A stretch of 64,000 nucleotides of DNA from Spirilliplanes yamanashiensis (GTDB taxonomy: Bacteria > Actinomycetota > Actinomycetes > Mycobacteriales > Micromonosporaceae), in assembly GCF_016863475.1 (NCBI RefSeq), contig NZ_BOOY01000020.1, positions 81,176 through 145,175 of the forward strand, given 5' to 3'. Below the pieces are notes generated by a model that saw only the letters and a program-made list of their open reading frames with translations, made no database searches and was not told the origin of the DNA. The position numbers and the translations under genes were made by a program. Positions 31,395 to 40,300 of this stretch are shown in pieces (positions within the stretch are counted from its first letter, which is position 1; every line of letters starts with the position of its first letter).

Positions 31395-32055
31395 GCGACT
31401 GGGCGTACACGTCGACGTACTCGCGCCCGCACAGCTCGCGGATCTCGTACATGATCTCGTCGGTGATCGCGCGCTCGACCAGCCGGTCGCCGAGGCCGCC
31501 CGCGTGCCGGTCGAAGCGCAGCGGCGCGCCGATCCGGATGCGCACCCGCTCGCGGGGCCGCGGCAGCCGCTGCCCCGGCGGCTGGATCCGGTCGAGGTTG
31601 AGCATGCCGACGGGGAGCACCGGGGCGCCGCTGGTCAGCGCGAGCCGGGCCACCCCGGTCTTGCCGCGGTAGAGCCGCCCGTCGGGCGAGCGGGTGCCCT
31701 CCGGGTAGATGCCCGCCAGCCCGCCGCCGGCCAGGATGCCGAGCTGGGTGTCGAGCGCCGCCTGGGCGGCCGCGCCGCCGGAGCGGTCGAGCGGGATCGT
31801 GCCGGTGCCCGCGAAGAACATCTTCATCAACCGGCCCTTGATCCCCTTGCCGGTGAAGTACTCGGCCTTGGCGACGAACGTGATCCGCCGCGGCAGGACC
31901 AGCGGCAGGAAGATCGAGTCGACGAACGACAGGTGGTTCGCGGCGAGGATGGCCGGGCCGGTGGCCGGCACGTGGCCCAGGCCCTCGACCTCGGGCCGGA
32001 ACAGGGCCCTGAGCAGGGGTCCGAGGACGACGTGCTTCAACAACCAGTACAGCAC
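31363..32055 (-). CDS. plsC: 1-acyl-sn-glycerol-3-phosphate acyltransferase
   Basis: A 230-residue PlsC-type acyltransferase. An N-terminal hydrophobic helix precedes block I AANHLSFVDSIF (the NHx4D catalytic dyad), GTGTIPLDRSG, block III IYPEGTRSPDGRL and VLPVGMLN. It acylates lysophosphatidic acid or a related acceptor at the membrane. It corresponds to Rv2182c in the conserved order. GTG at 32055 is chosen because GAAGGGA precedes it by five bases; longer frames lack a ribosome site. Its 3' end overlaps tetR on the other strand. Confidence 0.9.
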   Translation of the reverse strand: MLYWLLKHVVLGPLLRALFRPEVEGLGHVPATGPAILAANHLSFVDSIFLPLVLPRRITFVAKAEYFTGKGIKGRLMKMFFAGTGTIPLDRSGGAAAQAALDTQLGILAGGGLAGIYPEGTRSPDGRLYRGKTGVARLALTSGAPVLPVGMLNLDRIQPPGQRLPRPRERVRIRIGAPLRFDRHAGGLGDRLVERAITDEIMYEIRELCGREYVDVYAQSLKTPAPAPAP

Positions 32056-32301
32056 CGGCGTCCCTTCCCGCTCCCGACCGTGCCCGCGCGGCCGGCACGC
32101 GGCGGCGCTGTCGCCCGATGAGCCTACGGACGGCGAGCGGCGCGCCACAACGCACTCCCGCAACCGGCATCCGACGTGTCACCATTCAAGGCACGGTTCG
32201 CCAGGCCACACCCCCCGGCCCACAGGTTCGGGGCAGACCGGCCGATAGGGCGTACCGGCAGGGCGATGGGGCGCGGGCGGCGCCGGCGAGGAGTGTGCAC
32301 G

Positions 32302-33126
32302 GTGTCTGCGGGTGGCGCCCGGCGCGGGCGACGGGACAACGGGCTCCACGCAGCGGACTACGCGGCGGCCGGAGACGTCGACCCGCGGGTCGGCGAGCAT
32401 CTGCTCGACGTGCTGGCCGCGGGCGGCATCGCGGCGTACCTGCAACCCTCGGCCGACCTGAACCCGCTGCTGCGCACCACCACCTTCCCGCCCCGGCCGA
32501 CCGACCGGCTGTTCGTCGACAGCACCCACCTCGACGTCGCCCGCGACCACCTCGACAAGCTCAGCGACGAGGCCGCCACGACCGCGCCGCGCCAGCCGCA
32601 CCCGGCCGGCCACGAGCGGCCGCAGAGCGACGTCGACGCCGAGTGGGCGCGCATCGTGGCCGGCTTCCACACCACCGTCGACCCGGCGACCACGCCGTGG
32701 CCGGACGCCGAGGGCGTGCCCGACCGCCCCGCCCCGGCCGGGCCCGAGGCCGAGCAGCCGCCGGGCCTGCAGTCGGCCGTCGAGTTCACCCGCATCGACC
32801 CGCACAACCGCCGCCGCACCGACCCGCCGTCGCTGCTCGACGCGCTCGACACGTTCGGCGCGGACCTGCCCGACGGCGACGACGACGGCTACACCCCGCC
32901 GCCGCCTCCCCCGCTGCCGAAACTGTCCAAGTTCACCGTCGCGGCGGTGCTGGCGATCATGGCGGGCTTCCTGCTGTTCCTGTTCCCCGGCGTGCTGCCG
33001 GTCGGCACGGATTTCGCGATGCTGCTCGGCTTCGCGGGCGTGCTGGGCGGCGCGGTCACGCTGGTCTGGCGGCTGCGCAGCGGCGACGAGGACGACGAGA
33101 ACCCGGACGACGGCGCCGTCGTCTGA
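32302..33126 (+). CDS. Hypothetical protein with two C-terminal membrane helices
   Basis: A 274-residue protein I do not recognise. The first about 200 residues are cytoplasmic, with LLDVLAAGGIAAYLQPSAD and LFVDSTHLDVARDHLDKL resembling a small ferredoxin-like/DUF domain, then an acidic Pro-rich linker. Two membrane helices follow (FTVAAVLAIMAGFLLFLFPG and MLLGFAGVLGGAVTLVW) and an acidic tail. GTG at 32302 is selected because GAGGAG (32288-32293) precedes it by eight bases. It is upstream of otsA but otsA has its own -10, so co-transcription is uncertain. Confidence 0.65.
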   Translation: MSAGGARRGRRDNGLHAADYAAAGDVDPRVGEHLLDVLAAGGIAAYLQPSADLNPLLRTTTFPPRPTDRLFVDSTHLDVARDHLDKLSDEAATTAPRQPHPAGHERPQSDVDAEWARIVAGFHTTVDPATTPWPDAEGVPDRPAPAGPEAEQPPGLQSAVEFTRIDPHNRRRTDPPSLLDALDTFGADLPDGDDDGYTPPPPPPLPKLSKFTVAAVLAIMAGFLLFLFPGVLPVGTDFAMLLGFAGVLGGAVTLVWRLRSGDEDDENPDDGAVV

Positions 33127-33163
33127 TTGATCGACACCATTGTCACCCAAGGTGATGAGCCCA

Positions 33164-33169
33164 TAGCCT
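33164..33169 (+). promoter_or_regulatory. Leaderless-type -10 of otsA
   Basis: TAGCCT followed by exactly seven bases and the ATG at 33177. Confidence 0.5.
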
Positions 33170-33176
33170 GACGTAC

Positions 33177-34589
33177 ATGCGGCAGAGCTCCCTTGTGGTG
33201 GTGGCCAACCGACTCCCGATCGACGACAACGCGCCGCCCGACGGCGTGTGCGAATGGCGGCGCAGCCCCGGCGGGCTGGTCGGCGCCCTGCACGACATCC
33301 TCGCCCACACCCCCGCGACCTGGGTCGGCTGGGCGGGCGGCGCCGGACCGGCGCCGGAGCTGCCGGACATCGGCCGGCTGCGGATCCACGCCGTCGGGCT
33401 GAGCGAGGCCGAACTCGCCGACTACTACGAGGGCTTCGCCAACAGCACCCTGTGGCCGCTCTACCACGACGCCGTCGAGCAGCCCGTCTTCGACCGCAGC
33501 TGGTGGGAGGCGTACCAGCAGGCCAACCGCCGGTTCGCCGACGCCGCCGCCGAGGTCGCCGAGCCCGGCGCCGCCGTCTGGGTGCAGGACTACCACCTGC
33601 AGCTCGTGCCCGCCATGCTCCGCGAACGCCGCCCCGACCTGCTGATCGGGTTCTTCCTGCACGTGCCGTTCCCGCCGCCCGAGCTGTTCATGCAGCTCCC
33701 CCGCCGCACCGAACTGCTGCGCGGCATGCTCGGCGCCGACCTCGTCGGCTTCCAGCGGGCCCAGGGCGCGCACAACCTCGCCCAGCTCGCCCGCCGGCTG
33801 CTCGGCGCGAAGGCCACCGACCGCGCCATCGAGCTCGACGGGCGCACCGTGCGCACCGGCGCGTTCCCGGTCTCCATCGACGTCGCCGAGATGCAGTCGC
33901 TCGCCGCCCGCCCCGACGTGGTGCGCCGCGCCCGGCAGATCCGCGCCGACCTCGGCCAGCCCCGGCACGTGCTGCTCAGCGTCGACCGGCTCGACTACAC
34001 CAAAGGCATCGAGCACCGGCTGACCGCGTACAGCGAGCTGCTGCGCGACGGCGACGTCAAGGCGCCCGACACCGTGCTCGTGCAGGTCGCCGTGCCCAGC
34101 CGTGAGCGGGTCGGCCACTACCGGCTGCTGCGCGACCGCATCGAGCGCGAGGTCGGCCGCATCAACGGCGAGTACGGCCGGGTCGGCGGGCCCGCCATCC
34201 ACTACCTCAACCAGCGCTTCGACCGCGCCGAGCTGGCCGCCCTCTACCTCGCCGCCGACGTGCTGGTCGTCACGCCGCTGCGCGACGGCATGAACCTCGT
34301 CGCCAAGGAGTACGTCGCCGCCCGCACCGACGGCGACGGCGCGCTGGTGCTCAGCGAGTTCGCCGGCGCCGCCGTCGAGCTGGACGAGGCGTTTCTCGTC
34401 AACCCGCACGACCTCGACGACCTCAAGGCCACCCTGCTCGCCGCCATGGACGCCTCCGCCGCCGAACGCTCCGCCCGGATGGCGGCCATGCGGCGGCAGG
34501 TCACCCGGCACGACATCCGCGCGTTCACCCGGGCGTACCTGCGCTCCCTCGACGACAGCGGCGCCCTGGCCGCCAGCGTCACCGGCTGA
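33177..34589 (+). CDS. otsA: Trehalose-6-phosphate synthase
   Basis: A 470-residue GT20 enzyme. VVANRLPI and SPGGLVGALHDIL form the G6P-binding N-terminus, VWVQDYHLQLVPAMLRE and FFLHVPFPPPELF are the family core, and LLSVDRLDYTKGIEHRL plus VTPLRDGMNLVAKEYVAA bind UDP-glucose. It makes trehalose-6-phosphate from a nucleotide glucose and glucose-6-phosphate. No phosphatase (OtsB) gene is adjacent. The start is fixed by TAGCCT seven bases upstream. The last 11 bases overlap the convergent 111-residue gene. Confidence 0.95.
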   Translation: MRQSSLVVVANRLPIDDNAPPDGVCEWRRSPGGLVGALHDILAHTPATWVGWAGGAGPAPELPDIGRLRIHAVGLSEAELADYYEGFANSTLWPLYHDAVEQPVFDRSWWEAYQQANRRFADAAAEVAEPGAAVWVQDYHLQLVPAMLRERRPDLLIGFFLHVPFPPPELFMQLPRRTELLRGMLGADLVGFQRAQGAHNLAQLARRLLGAKATDRAIELDGRTVRTGAFPVSIDVAEMQSLAARPDVVRRARQIRADLGQPRHVLLSVDRLDYTKGIEHRLTAYSELLRDGDVKAPDTVLVQVAVPSRERVGHYRLLRDRIEREVGRINGEYGRVGGPAIHYLNQRFDRAELAALYLAADVLVVTPLRDGMNLVAKEYVAARTDGDGALVLSEFAGAAVELDEAFLVNPHDLDDLKATLLAAMDASAAERSARMAAMRRQVTRHDIRAFTRAYLRSLDDSGALAASVTG

Positions 34590-34914
34590 CGGCTCCCGCG
34601 AGGCGGGCGGCGTGGGCCGATTCCTCCGGCCGCACCGGCGACGCCCCGGACGACAGCACCGGCCAGCGGGCCGACAGGGCGGTGCCGATGCGCCGGCGCA
34701 CCTCCGGCTCGTCGGCCGGGGCGCAGGCGAACAGGATGCGCAGCCGCACCGCGTCCCCGTCACGGGCCGCGGCCGTGTGGTGGGCGGCCAGCGGGCACGG
34801 CGGCTCGTGCTCCACCCGGCCGCACAGCGCCGCCGTCACCACCGCGCCGGGCTCGCGCTCGTCGCCGTCCGCCGCGAAGGACAGCACCGCGTCGTGCGCG
34901 AACGCCGTGCGCAT
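34579..34914 (-). CDS. Small hypothetical protein
   Basis: A 111-residue protein with no recognised family. It shows LSFAADGDEREPGAVVTAAL and CGRVEHEPPCPLAAHH (two Cys and His that could bind metal), then LRILFACAPADEPEVRRRI, which resembles an edge strand plus helix. The ATG overlaps the hydrolase stop (TGATG), so it ends a three-gene coupled operon (monooxygenase, hydrolase, this gene). Translational coupling and codon usage support it as real. Confidence 0.55.
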   Translation of the reverse strand: MRTAFAHDAVLSFAADGDEREPGAVVTAALCGRVEHEPPCPLAAHHTAAARDGDAVRLRILFACAPADEPEVRRRIGTALSARWPVLSSGASPVRPEESAHAARLAGAVSR

Positions 34915-35720
34915 CAGAGCGCCGTCTCCTTGTCGAGCCAGTCGAGCAGGGCGTCGATCGGCTCCTCCCAGCGGGCGTCGAGCATCAGGTCGTGGCCCAT
35001 GCCGGGGAACAGCAGCGGCGCGCCACCGTACCGCGACGCCGTGCGGTCCAGCGACGAGCGCGGCACCACCCGGTCGTCCGGGCTGCCCAGCACCAGCACC
35101 GGCGGGTGGCCCACGGCGGGCTCGGCCGCGCGGTGCAGCACGAGCTGCCACTGCGCCCGGGCCGGCATCCGCTCCACCCTGGACACGTACGCCGCCGCCT
35201 GCTCCTCCGGCAGGTCCGGGCCGAACAGCTGGCGGCGGCTCAGCCGCAGCCGGCCGCCGGCCAGGGCCGGCAGGGTGCCGAGCGGGTTCGCGCGCAGGGC
35301 CGCGCCGAGGGCCGGCCAGCCGTCGACCACGGGGGCGGCGAGCACCGCGGCACGCGCCGGGTAGCGGGCCAGGGCGTGCTGCACGACCAGGGCGCCGGCG
35401 CCGTGCCCCACCAGCACCGCGCGCCGCGGCAGGGCCGCGGCCACCTGCACCACGTCGTGGGCGTACGCCCGCAGCCCCGTCACCGGGCTCGCGCCGCTGC
35501 CGCCGGTGCCGCGCAGGCTCAGCGCGTGCGCCGGGTAGCCGCGGGCGGCGGCGCGGCCCAGCCAGTGCTCGGCGAACGCCCACGCCGCGTGGCCGTACCC
35601 GGGCACGAACAGCACCGGCGGGCGGCCCTCGTCGTCCTCGGGCAGCGCGGACGCAATCTCCCGGGTGACGGGCGGGACCGGCCGCGTCCACTCGGCGAAC
35701 CGGACGACCCGTGTCCTCAT
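34914..35720 (-). CDS. Alpha/beta hydrolase
   Basis: A 268-residue alpha/beta hydrolase. VLFVPGYGHAAWAFAEHWLG is the oxyanion-hole strand (usual HG is PGYG), ALSLRGTGGSG follows, the nucleophile elbow appears as LVGHGAGALVVQHAL with Gly-His-Gly-Ala-Gly, where the expected nucleophilic Ser is Ala, and LVLGSPDDRVVP and FPGMGHDLMLD give the Asp and His. The missing Ser makes classical hydrolysis doubtful. ATG at 35720 overlaps the monooxygenase stop by four bases. Confidence 0.75.
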   Translation of the reverse strand: MRTRVVRFAEWTRPVPPVTREIASALPEDDEGRPPVLFVPGYGHAAWAFAEHWLGRAAARGYPAHALSLRGTGGSGASPVTGLRAYAHDVVQVAAALPRRAVLVGHGAGALVVQHALARYPARAAVLAAPVVDGWPALGAALRANPLGTLPALAGGRLRLSRRQLFGPDLPEEQAAAYVSRVERMPARAQWQLVLHRAAEPAVGHPPVLVLGSPDDRVVPRSSLDRTASRYGGAPLLFPGMGHDLMLDARWEEPIDALLDWLDKETAL

Positions 35721-37078
35721 GCCGCCGGCTCCAGCTCGTCGAGAAGGGTCTGCAGGGAACGCAGGTAGTCGGTGTGGCTGACCTCGAACCAGTGCCGGGA
35801 CGTGTCCACCACCGTCGTGCGGCTCCACCGGCGCAGCGGCCGGTGGGACTCGCGGTCCTGCACGGCGGCGGCGCGGTCCGGGGCGGTGGCGCGCAGCCGC
35901 AGCCAGCGCGCCACGGCCACCGACTGCCAGTGCGCCAGCGGGAAGATGCCCGCGTCGGCCTGCAGCAGCCCGACCACCGCGAGGGTGGGGTGGCGCCGGG
36001 CGAACGCGTGCAGGTGCAGGTCCGGCCGGCCGGTGTCGTCGGCGTCGAGCAGCTCGGGGGCGAGGAACTCGAAGCGCGGCAGGTAACCGGTGGCGGCCAC
36101 CACCACGTCGGGCTCGATGCGGCGGCCGTCGGACAGCTCGACGTGCGGGCCGTCGAAGCGGGCGACGTCCGGCACCGGCACGATCCGGCCGTGGCCGACG
36201 TAGTGCACGAGCAGGCTGTTGACGATCGGGTGGCTCTCGTACGGGCGGTGGTCGGGCGCCGGCAGCCCGAACCGGGCGACGTCGCCGATCGTCAGGCGCT
36301 GCACCCGGCGGTACAGCCACTGCCGCAGGCGCAGCGGGGCCCGCCAGCGCAGCAGCTCGTCGTTGACCTGGTCGGCGGGGCGGCCCATCAGGTACTTCGG
36401 GGCGTACCAGTAGCCGCGCCGGGTGGAGTGCCAGCACGCGGCGGCCTGCTGGGCGGCCTCGACGGCGATGTCGCAGCCGGTGTTGCCGCCGCCGACGACG
36501 AGCACCTTCTTCCCGCGCAGAAGGGCCGGGTCCTTGTACGCCGACGCGTGGATCAGCCGGCCCCGGAACGACTCCACCCCGGGGTACGCCGGCATCTTGG
36601 GCGCCCAGTTGTGCCCGTTGGCGACGACGACGGCCGCGTACCGCTGGGTGCGCTCGCCGCCGCCGGCCGTGCCGGTGCCGTGGGTGGTGACGTCCCAGCG
36701 GCCGCCGTCGGCGGGCTCGACGCGCAGCACCTCGGTGCCGAACCAGACGTGCGGGCGCAGGTCGAAGTGCTCGGCGTAGCGCTCCAGGTAGGACAGCACC
36801 TGGGCGTGGTGCGGGTAGTCGGGCCAGCCGTCCGGCATCGGGAAGTCGGGGAACTGGGTGAGCGGCTTCGACGAGATGAGGTGCGTGCTGGCGTACACCG
36901 GGCTGCGGTCGTGGCGCCAGTTCCAGGCGCCGCCGACGGACGTCTCGCGCTCGTAGCAGTCGACGTCGAAGCCGTGCTCGCGCAGGTTCTTCACGGCGGT
37001 CAGGCCGCTCGCGCCGGCGCCGATGACGCACACCGCGTCGCCGCGGTCGTGCACGTGGGGGGTGTCGTCGTCGGACAC
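35717..37078 (-). CDS. Flavin-containing monooxygenase (FMO/Baeyer-Villiger type)
   Basis: A 453-residue FMO-like enzyme. FAD site VCVIGAGASGLTAVKNLREHG (about residues 16-36), SVGGAWNWRHD, the FMO-type fingerprint FRGRLIHASAYKD (FxGxxxHxxxY), and a second Rossmann motif VLVVGGGNTGCDIAVEA for NADPH; ATGYLPRF is the C-terminal motif. It probably oxygenates an N, S or ketone-containing substrate. GTG at 37078 follows GGGAGGA. The hydrolase and a 111-residue gene are coupled behind it, which suggests a small degradative or modifying pathway (inference). Confidence 0.88.
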   Translation of the reverse strand: MSDDDTPHVHDRGDAVCVIGAGASGLTAVKNLREHGFDVDCYERETSVGGAWNWRHDRSPVYASTHLISSKPLTQFPDFPMPDGWPDYPHHAQVLSYLERYAEHFDLRPHVWFGTEVLRVEPADGGRWDVTTHGTGTAGGGERTQRYAAVVVANGHNWAPKMPAYPGVESFRGRLIHASAYKDPALLRGKKVLVVGGGNTGCDIAVEAAQQAAACWHSTRRGYWYAPKYLMGRPADQVNDELLRWRAPLRLRQWLYRRVQRLTIGDVARFGLPAPDHRPYESHPIVNSLLVHYVGHGRIVPVPDVARFDGPHVELSDGRRIEPDVVVAATGYLPRFEFLAPELLDADDTGRPDLHLHAFARRHPTLAVVGLLQADAGIFPLAHWQSVAVARWLRLRATAPDRAAAVQDRESHRPLRRWSRTTVVDTSRHWFEVSHTDYLRSLQTLLDELEPAA

Positions 37079-37149
37079 GGGGATCCTCCCTCGGCGGGGA
37101 GCCGACTACGGAATGTGGCGGTGATCTTTCCGGGTCACGCGGAGCCCGG

Positions 37150-37821
37150 TCAAGACGGGATGGTCAGCTCCGCCAGGACGGGCAGGTGGTCGCTGGCGCG
37201 CCGGGTCTCCTCGGTGTCGACGACGGTCAGCGACCGCACCTCGACGCCGGGGCCGGCGAAGATCGCGTCCAGCCTGGTCCGCGGCGACCGGGCCGGGTAC
37301 GTCGGGGCGCCGGCGCCGCCCGCGGTGTCGGTGAGACCCGCCGCGACGGTCTCCCACGCCGCGCCGCCCGGGCCCTCGTTGAGGTCGCCGCCGGCGATCA
37401 GCGGGCCCTCGACGGCGTCCAGCTCGGCCTTCCAGTGCTTCGCCTGCGCCGGGCGCTCCACCGGGTCGGTGGCCAGGTGCGAGCCGGACACGGTGAACTC
37501 GACGCCGCCCGCGGCGCAGCGCGCGAACGCCGCCCCGCGCAGGTGCCGGCCCGGCGTCAGCGGGTACCGCAGGCAGTGCGTGGCCAGCACCCTCAGCCGC
37601 AGGTCGACCAGGATGAGGTTGCCCAGCGCGGGCAGGCCGCCGGCCGCCACGACCAGGCCGACGGAGTCGGCCAGCGCCGCGCAGCCGTGCCGCCAGCGGA
37701 ACCGGCGCGGCGCCTCCTGCACCAGCACCACGTCCGGCCGCAGGCCGCGCACCGCCGAGGCGAGCGCGGCCCGGTCGTCCTTGCGGCCGTGCACGTTGTA
37801 GGTCAGCACCCGCAGGTCCAC
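37150..37821 (-). CDS. Endonuclease/exonuclease/phosphatase-family protein
   Basis: A 223-residue EEP-fold hydrolase. LRVLTYNVHGRKDD (catalytic Asn), VVLVQEAPRR (metal Glu), THCLRYP, PLIAGGDLNEGP (Asp, Asn) and ASDHLPVLAEL (terminal Asp-His) are the complete set of EEP motifs. The family cleaves phosphodiester bonds in nucleic acids, sphingomyelin or inositol phosphates; which is not clear. GTG at 37821 follows GGAGGGGA, 17 bp after the glucokinase stop, so the two are one operon. Confidence 0.88.
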   Translation of the reverse strand: MDLRVLTYNVHGRKDDRAALASAVRGLRPDVVLVQEAPRRFRWRHGCAALADSVGLVVAAGGLPALGNLILVDLRLRVLATHCLRYPLTPGRHLRGAAFARCAAGGVEFTVSGSHLATDPVERPAQAKHWKAELDAVEGPLIAGGDLNEGPGGAAWETVAAGLTDTAGGAGAPTYPARSPRTRLDAIFAGPGVEVRSLTVVDTEETRRASDHLPVLAELTIPS

Positions 37822-37837
37822 GCCGGCTCCCCTCCAG

Positions 37838-38788
37838 CTAGATGCGGCGGGCCAGGTCGGCCGCGCCGATGACGCCCGCCGCGCTGCCCGTCTCGGCGGC
37901 CAGCAGCGGCGCCACCGGCAGGGTGCCGCGCACGGCCAGTGCCTCCCGGTACGCCCGCTCCGTCGGCCCCATCAGCAGCTCGCCCGCGTCGATGACGCCG
38001 CCGCCGATCACCAGCACCTGCGGGTCGAGGATCTGCACCAGGTCGGCCATCGCGCCGCCCAGCCAGTAGCCGATCTGGGCGAACGCGTCGCGCGACACCG
38101 GGTCGCCCTTCTGCGCCGCCGTGGTGATCATCAGGCCGGTGACGGCGTCGGCGTCGCCGCCCGCCAGCTCCAGCAGGATCGGCGCCCGGTCGGGCTCCTG
38201 CCGGGCGCCCGCCCGGGCGAAGCGCAGCAGGGCGCGGCCGCTGGCGTACTGCTCCAGGCAGCCGAGCCGGCCGCAGCCGCACGGGTGGCCGTCCGGCACC
38301 GACAGCATGTGCCCCAGCTCGGCGGCGATGCCGTGGGTGCCGCGCACCAGCTCGCCGTTGAGCACGATGGCGCCGCCGATGCCGGTGCCGACCGTGATCA
38401 TGATCATGGAGTCCTCGGCGTCGCGGGCCGCGCCGTAGCGGAACTCCGCCCAGGCGGCCGCGTTCGCGTCGTTCTCCACGACGGTCGGCAGGCCCACGGC
38501 CTCGCTGACGTGCCGGCGCAGCGGCTCGTCCCGCCACGCCAGGTTCGGCGCGAACAGCACGATCGACCGGGTCGCGTCGATCCACGCCGCCGCCCCGATG
38601 CCCACGGCCGTCGCCTCCGGGTACGCCGCCGCCAGCTCCGCGGCCACCCCGATGATCGTGTTCCGCGTGCCCAGCGGGTCCTGCGCGGGGGTGTCCCGGC
38701 GGACCTGCGTCAGCACGTTCCCGTCGTCGTCGACGACACCCCCGGCCACCTTCGTGCCACCCACGTCGACCCCGATGGTCAGCGTCAC
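37838..38788 (-). CDS. glk: ROK-family glucokinase
   Basis: A 316-residue ROK sugar kinase. TLTIGVDVGGTKVAGGVVD is the ATP loop, VENDANAAAWAE holds the catalytic Asp, GTGIGGAIVL is the phosphate loop, and the ROK zinc motif reads HPCGCGRLGCLEQYASG. It phosphorylates glucose with ATP or polyphosphate. The GTG at 38788 is preferred over the one two residues upstream because of spacing from AAGGGGA. The EEP nuclease gene follows within 17 bp. Confidence 0.92.
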   Translation of the reverse strand: MTLTIGVDVGGTKVAGGVVDDDGNVLTQVRRDTPAQDPLGTRNTIIGVAAELAAAYPEATAVGIGAAAWIDATRSIVLFAPNLAWRDEPLRRHVSEAVGLPTVVENDANAAAWAEFRYGAARDAEDSMIMITVGTGIGGAIVLNGELVRGTHGIAAELGHMLSVPDGHPCGCGRLGCLEQYASGRALLRFARAGARQEPDRAPILLELAGGDADAVTGLMITTAAQKGDPVSRDAFAQIGYWLGGAMADLVQILDPQVLVIGGGVIDAGELLMGPTERAYREALAVRGTLPVAPLLAAETGSAAGVIGAADLARRI

Positions 38789-38828
38789 CGCCGCCACTCC
38801 CCTTTCCCCCTGGTACGCGCCGCGCCGG

Positions 38829-39713
38829 TCACCGGGCGCCGTCGCCCGTGCTCCCGTCGCGGCCTGCGGCCGGCGCTGCGGCCGGCCCCCCGGCCGGCTC
38901 GGCCCCGGCCGTGCCACGATCGTCGTGCTGATCCTCCCGGGCGCGACCGGCGTCCCGGGTGGCCGCCGCCCACGGGTCACCCGCGCCGGGCCCGGCACCC
39001 GCCGCCGCACCCGCCGCCGCACCCGCCGCCGCAGCGCCTTCCGCGCCGCCCTGCGCCCGGCGGCGGACCGCCTCGGCCACCGCGGCGGCCGCCTCGGCCG
39101 CGCGCCGCCGGGCGGCCTCCGCCTCGCGGGCCGCGTACTCGCGCGCGGCCTCGCGCGCCGCCCGCTCCCGGGCCTCCCGCTCGGCCGCCCGCTCCGTCTC
39201 GGCGCGCACGTCCTCGTCGTGGGCGGCCGCCGTGGCCGCCGACCACGGGTCGTCGCCGGCCGGAGCGGGCCGGTGCCCGGCGGTGTCGCGGCCGGTCGCG
39301 GCGCGCCACACGGTGTCGGCGTCGGGCTGCGGCCGCCCGGCAGGCTGCCCCGCCGCGTCCGCCCGGCCGGCCGGCGGGCGCACCAGGCCCGAGTCGCCCA
39401 GCGCGCGCATCAGGCTGGCCACGCCCGCGGCGAAGTCGCCCGCCCCGGTGGCGAGCCGCTCGGCCGCCTGCGGGCTCGGGTCGCGCAGCGAGGTGATCAG
39501 CCGGCAGACGGGGCACACGCAGCAGGCCGGCTCGCCGGTCGCCCAGCTGCCCGCGGCCCGCGCGAACCGCGCCGCCGTGCCCGCGTGGCCCAGCGCGCCG
39601 GTGATGAGGTCGCCCAGCCCGGCCGGCCCCGGGCCGCCCTGCGACGCCATCGCGAGGAAGGTGGCGACGAGCCGCTCGGCCTCCTCACGGGCCGAGCCGG
39701 TGGTTCCGGACAT
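38829..39713 (-). CDS. Ala-rich coiled-coil protein with CCxCPxC motif
   Basis: A 294-residue protein of unknown function. The N-terminal helix region (EEAERLVATFLAMAS) is followed by a Cys cluster, ACCVCPVCRLI (about residues 63-73), that could bind zinc. A long charged Ala/Glu/Arg-rich predicted coiled coil follows (about 155-215), then low-complexity Gly/Ala/Pro. ATG at 39713 follows AAGGAG by six bases. A related protein next to SRPBCC genes is common in actinomycetes, so it may work with the 150-residue protein just upstream. No enzymatic motif is visible. Confidence 0.65.
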   Translation of the reverse strand: MSGTTGSAREEAERLVATFLAMASQGGPGPAGLGDLITGALGHAGTAARFARAAGSWATGEPACCVCPVCRLITSLRDPSPQAAERLATGAGDFAAGVASLMRALGDSGLVRPPAGRADAAGQPAGRPQPDADTVWRAATGRDTAGHRPAPAGDDPWSAATAAAHDEDVRAETERAAEREARERAAREAAREYAAREAEAARRRAAEAAAAVAEAVRRRAQGGAEGAAAAGAAAGAAAGAGPGAGDPWAAATRDAGRAREDQHDDRGTAGAEPAGGPAAAPAAGRDGSTGDGAR

Positions 39714-39752
39714 GTCTCGCTCCTTCGGGCCCGCACCGCGGCGGGCCGGCGC

Positions 39753-40205
39753 TCAGGCCGCCGCGCCGCTCTCGACCCGGGTCTTGAGCTGCTTCAGCGC
39801 GGTGTCCATGATCATCTTCTCGGCCTTGCGCCGGAACATGCCGAGCATGCCGATGGCCAGCTCCACCTCGAGCGTGTACGTCACCGTCGTCGTGCCGTCC
39901 GGGTTCTCGGCCAGGTCGTACGAGCCGTTCTGCACCCGCTGCGTCTTCGACGGCGCCACCAGCGACCACTCGATGCGGGAGATGTCCTCGGCGTACTCGT
40001 ACGCGAGCGTGTAGTCGTCGGCCAGCACCCCGGCGTCGATGACGAACCGGACCTGGCTGGCGTAGCCGTCCTCGTACTCCTCGACGACCTCGACGGTCTT
40101 CATCGCGTCGGCCCACTCCGGGTACCGCGCGAAGTCGCAGATCACCGCCGCGACCTGGGCCACGGGCGCGTTGATCGTGATCGACTGCGTCGACGACTCG
40201 GCCAT
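39753..40205 (-). CDS. SRPBCC (START-like) protein, Rv2185c type
   Basis: A 150-residue SRPBCC domain protein. SITINAPVAQVAAVICDFARYPEWADAM is the family N-terminus (read from residue 9), VRFVIDAGVLADDYTLAYEY and TTTVTYTLEVELA are central strands, and the C-terminal helix begins KMIMDTALKQLKTRV. The fold binds hydrophobic ligands such as lipids or polyketides in a cavity. It corresponds to Rv2185c in M. tuberculosis. The Cys-cluster coiled-coil gene lies 40 bp downstream on the same strand. Its ligand is unknown. Confidence 0.88.
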   Translation of the reverse strand: MAESSTQSITINAPVAQVAAVICDFARYPEWADAMKTVEVVEEYEDGYASQVRFVIDAGVLADDYTLAYEYAEDISRIEWSLVAPSKTQRVQNGSYDLAENPDGTTTVTYTLEVELAIGMLGMFRRKAEKMIMDTALKQLKTRVESGAAA

Positions 40206-40287
40206 GTCGGCAGGCTACCCGGTACGCCCCGGCCGGGCCCCGGGCACCCGCACGTGTCGCCGCCGCGACGATGTCGGGCGGTGCCGC

Positions 40288-40293
40288 TACGAT
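40288..40293 (+). promoter_or_regulatory. Leaderless-type -10 of the NarL-type kinase gene
   Basis: TACGAT followed by exactly seven bases and the GTG at 40301; this decides the start against an ATG at 40271. Confidence 0.5.
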
Positions 40294-40300
40294 CCGTCAC

